Part shown: positions 63,073 to 64,000 of the stretch, in pieces
How the letters are laid out: each line of letters starts with the position of its first letter
How positions within the stretch are numbered: the first letter of the stretch is position 1
DNA from: Bacteroidota bacterium
Lineage (GTDB): Bacteria > Bacteroidota > Bacteroidia > NS11-12g > UBA955
NCBI GenBank assembly: GCA_947496065.1
Contig: CANMBF010000006.1
Coordinates: 1 to 64,000, forward strand
DNA: 64,000 bases
Reading direction: 5' to 3'
Notes under the pieces: generated by a model
Seen by the model: the letters and a program-made list of their open reading frames with translations, nothing else
Told to the model about the DNA's origin: nothing
Databases searched by the model: none
Made by a program: the position numbers and the translations under genes

Positions 63073-63819
63073 TTACTGAGCAACATATCCTCCATCTACA
63101 CTTAAAAGACTACCTGTCGTAAAAGCGCTTTCATCAGAAAGCAGAAATGCAACTGCAGCGGCAATTTCTGCAGGCTGTCCTATGCGACCTAGTGGCTGAT
63201 CTTTTTCAAAAATAGATTGAACTTCTTGGACATTCATCTGATTGGCTGCAGCAAACTGATCAATCACCCTATCGAGAAAGGGTGTATTAATAGAGCCAGG
63301 GCAGATGCAATTTACGCGTATGTTATAAGCAGCATACTCAACAGCCGTGCTCTTAGTCAATTGGCCGATCGCTCCTTTTGTAAGCCCATAAGCAGCACTC
63401 GAAGCTTTGCCTATAAAACATTGATCAGAGCCAGTCAAAACAATACTTCCGCGTTGCTGTTTTTTCATGATAGGCAGTACGCTTTTTAAGGAATGGAAAA
63501 CACCAAGCACATTAACACCAATGACATTGTGCAGACTTTCTTCATCTGTATCTTCAATGCTGCCCAAAAAATGTATGCCAGCATTGGCAAAAAGCATGTC
63601 TATTTTTTTTTCTTTTTCATAGACCCTATGAATGGCATCAGCAACGGACTGCATTATTCTTACATCACAATAAATAAAATACGCTGCATCATCGTCAGAT
63701 GCTTCTACAATATCCAGACAATATACCTTTGCTCCTCCTGCTCTCAGTAAATCCTTTGTTGCTTTTCCAATGCCTGTCGTGGCACCGGTTATAACTACCG
63801 TTCTATTGTTCCAATCCAT
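63073..63819 (-). CDS. SDR family NAD(P)-dependent oxidoreductase
   Basis: Classical SDR of 248 residues. TGATTGIG near 11-18, FANAGIHF near 80, Ser in TGSDQ near 133 and YGLTK (Tyr-x3-Lys) near 146-150 are all present, followed by CICPGSINTPFLDR and the terminal LLSVDGGYVAQ typical of ketoacyl-reductase-like members. It lies 217 bp upstream of the O-methyltransferase. Substrate unknown. Confidence 0.9.
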   Translation of the reverse strand: MDWNNRTVVITGATTGIGKATKDLLRAGGAKVYCLDIVEASDDDAAYFIYCDVRIMQSVADAIHRVYEKEKKIDMLFANAGIHFLGSIEDTDEESLHNVIGVNVLGVFHSLKSVLPIMKKQQRGSIVLTGSDQCFIGKASSAAYGLTKGAIGQLTKSTAVEYAAYNIRVNCICPGSINTPFLDRVIDQFAAANQMNVQEVQSIFEKDQPLGRIGQPAEIAAAVAFLLSDESAFTTGSLLSVDGGYVAQ

Positions 63820-63867
63820 TTTATTAATTTATATTTTCCTTTAATTATTTTAATTATAACGTAATTG

Positions 63868-63985
63868 TTATGTGGTCAAATTTATTGTTTTTTTGTTATT
63901 ACGCAATTCTTTTTTGAACATTGTTTTTGTCAAGCTCAAATATTCTGCAATTGTCTTTAGATTGCTATAGTTTTTAAAATTACAT
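63868..63985 (-). pseudogene. Fragment resembling an AraC-type HTH
   Basis: On the minus strand a short frame reads NYSNLKTIAEYLSLTKTMFK then KELRNN and stops at 63868. The IAEYL...MFKKELR spacing matches an AraC-family recognition helix. A stop codon closes this frame a few codons upstream, while the other frame (CFEVDVILK) is open there, so it may be frameshifted. The window ends before it can be judged. Confidence 0.35.
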
Positions 63986-64000
63986 CAACTTCAAAGCATT

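Noticed and set aside
1-64000. CRISPR arrays, complete insertion sequences, prophage genes and rRNA genes
   Set aside because: No regularly spaced repeats with unique spacers, no transposase or phage structural gene, and no rRNA sequence was seen.

Overview
The window comes from a Bacteroidota (Bacteroidetes) chromosome, most likely an environmental Chitinophagales/Sphingobacteriales-type bacterium; the rank below phylum is inference. The phylum rests on four things seen here. Secreted proteins carry type IX secretion (T9SS) C-terminal domains, two of type A (M1 peptidase, LamG protein) and one of gliding/CHU_C type B (the 1852-residue PKD protein). Several genes have promoters of the TTG-N18-20-TAnnTTTG form. 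There is a TPP riboswitch in front of a TonB-dependent receptor. CarB is the short form without the C-terminal allosteric domain. The DNA is AT-rich, and there is no sign of a prophage, complete insertion sequence or CRISPR array.

Layout. 1-600: a 201-bp tandem repeat and a promoter. 600-13,200: envelope and secreted functions (GT2 glycosyltransferase fused to a relic sugar-transferase tail, DUF1361 membrane protein, M16 and T9SS-M1 peptidases, a MauG-type di-heme enzyme with its MbnP-like partner, RlmI). 13,200-18,800: a Pif1-like helicase, an SGNH/MBOAT O-acylation pair, and a decayed copy of the helicase tail beyond the pair. 18,800-22,100: a LamG/T9SS protein, two lipoproteins, and a tRNA-Met locus made of tandem 3'-half copies and palindrome-invaded copies. 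22,100-25,800: a signalling island with a PAS histidine kinase, a REC-Crp fusion regulator and two paralogous small proteins. 25,800-35,040: carB, a GT-C-like membrane protein, a cytochrome c, a pentapeptide protein, an SDR, tatA and gatA. 35,090-37,700: TPP riboswitch plus TonB receptor. 37,900-43,460: giant PKD adhesin. 43,500-48,250: TSUP transporter, a frameshifted secreted protein, duplicated ssb and tspO. 48,300-52,950: rifampin ADP-ribosyltransferase, an exported fused ethanolamine ammonia-lyase EutBC, an alpha/beta hydrolase and a SanA-like protein. 53,250-56,360: an aminotransferase translationally coupled to a flavoprotein-thioredoxin fusion. 56,500-64,000: lipoproteins, NmrA, a DUF1801 pseudogene, two small membrane proteins, two methyltransferases, an SDR and an HTH fragment.

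How genes may work together. The di-heme enzyme and the MbnP-like lipoprotein overlap by 4 bp and match a known enzyme-substrate pair. SGNH and MBOAT overlap by one base, as in polysaccharide O-acetylation pairs. The hydrolase, EutBC, Arr and TspO genes are co-directional with 32-78 bp gaps and may form one transcript. The TPP riboswitch predicts that the TonB receptor takes up thiamine compounds.

The best candidates for something undescribed are: (i) the histidine kinase/REC-Crp island bracketed by two members of an unnamed small-protein family, with a perfect Crp-like operator at the first promoter; (ii) the Tat-type lipoprotein EutB-EutC fusion; (iii) the FAD monooxygenase-thioredoxin fusion; and (iv) the tRNA-Met array in which short palindromes have replaced tRNA arms. 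Short palindromes built on ACATACC/GGTATGT recur five times, one of them at the breakpoint of a broken gene.
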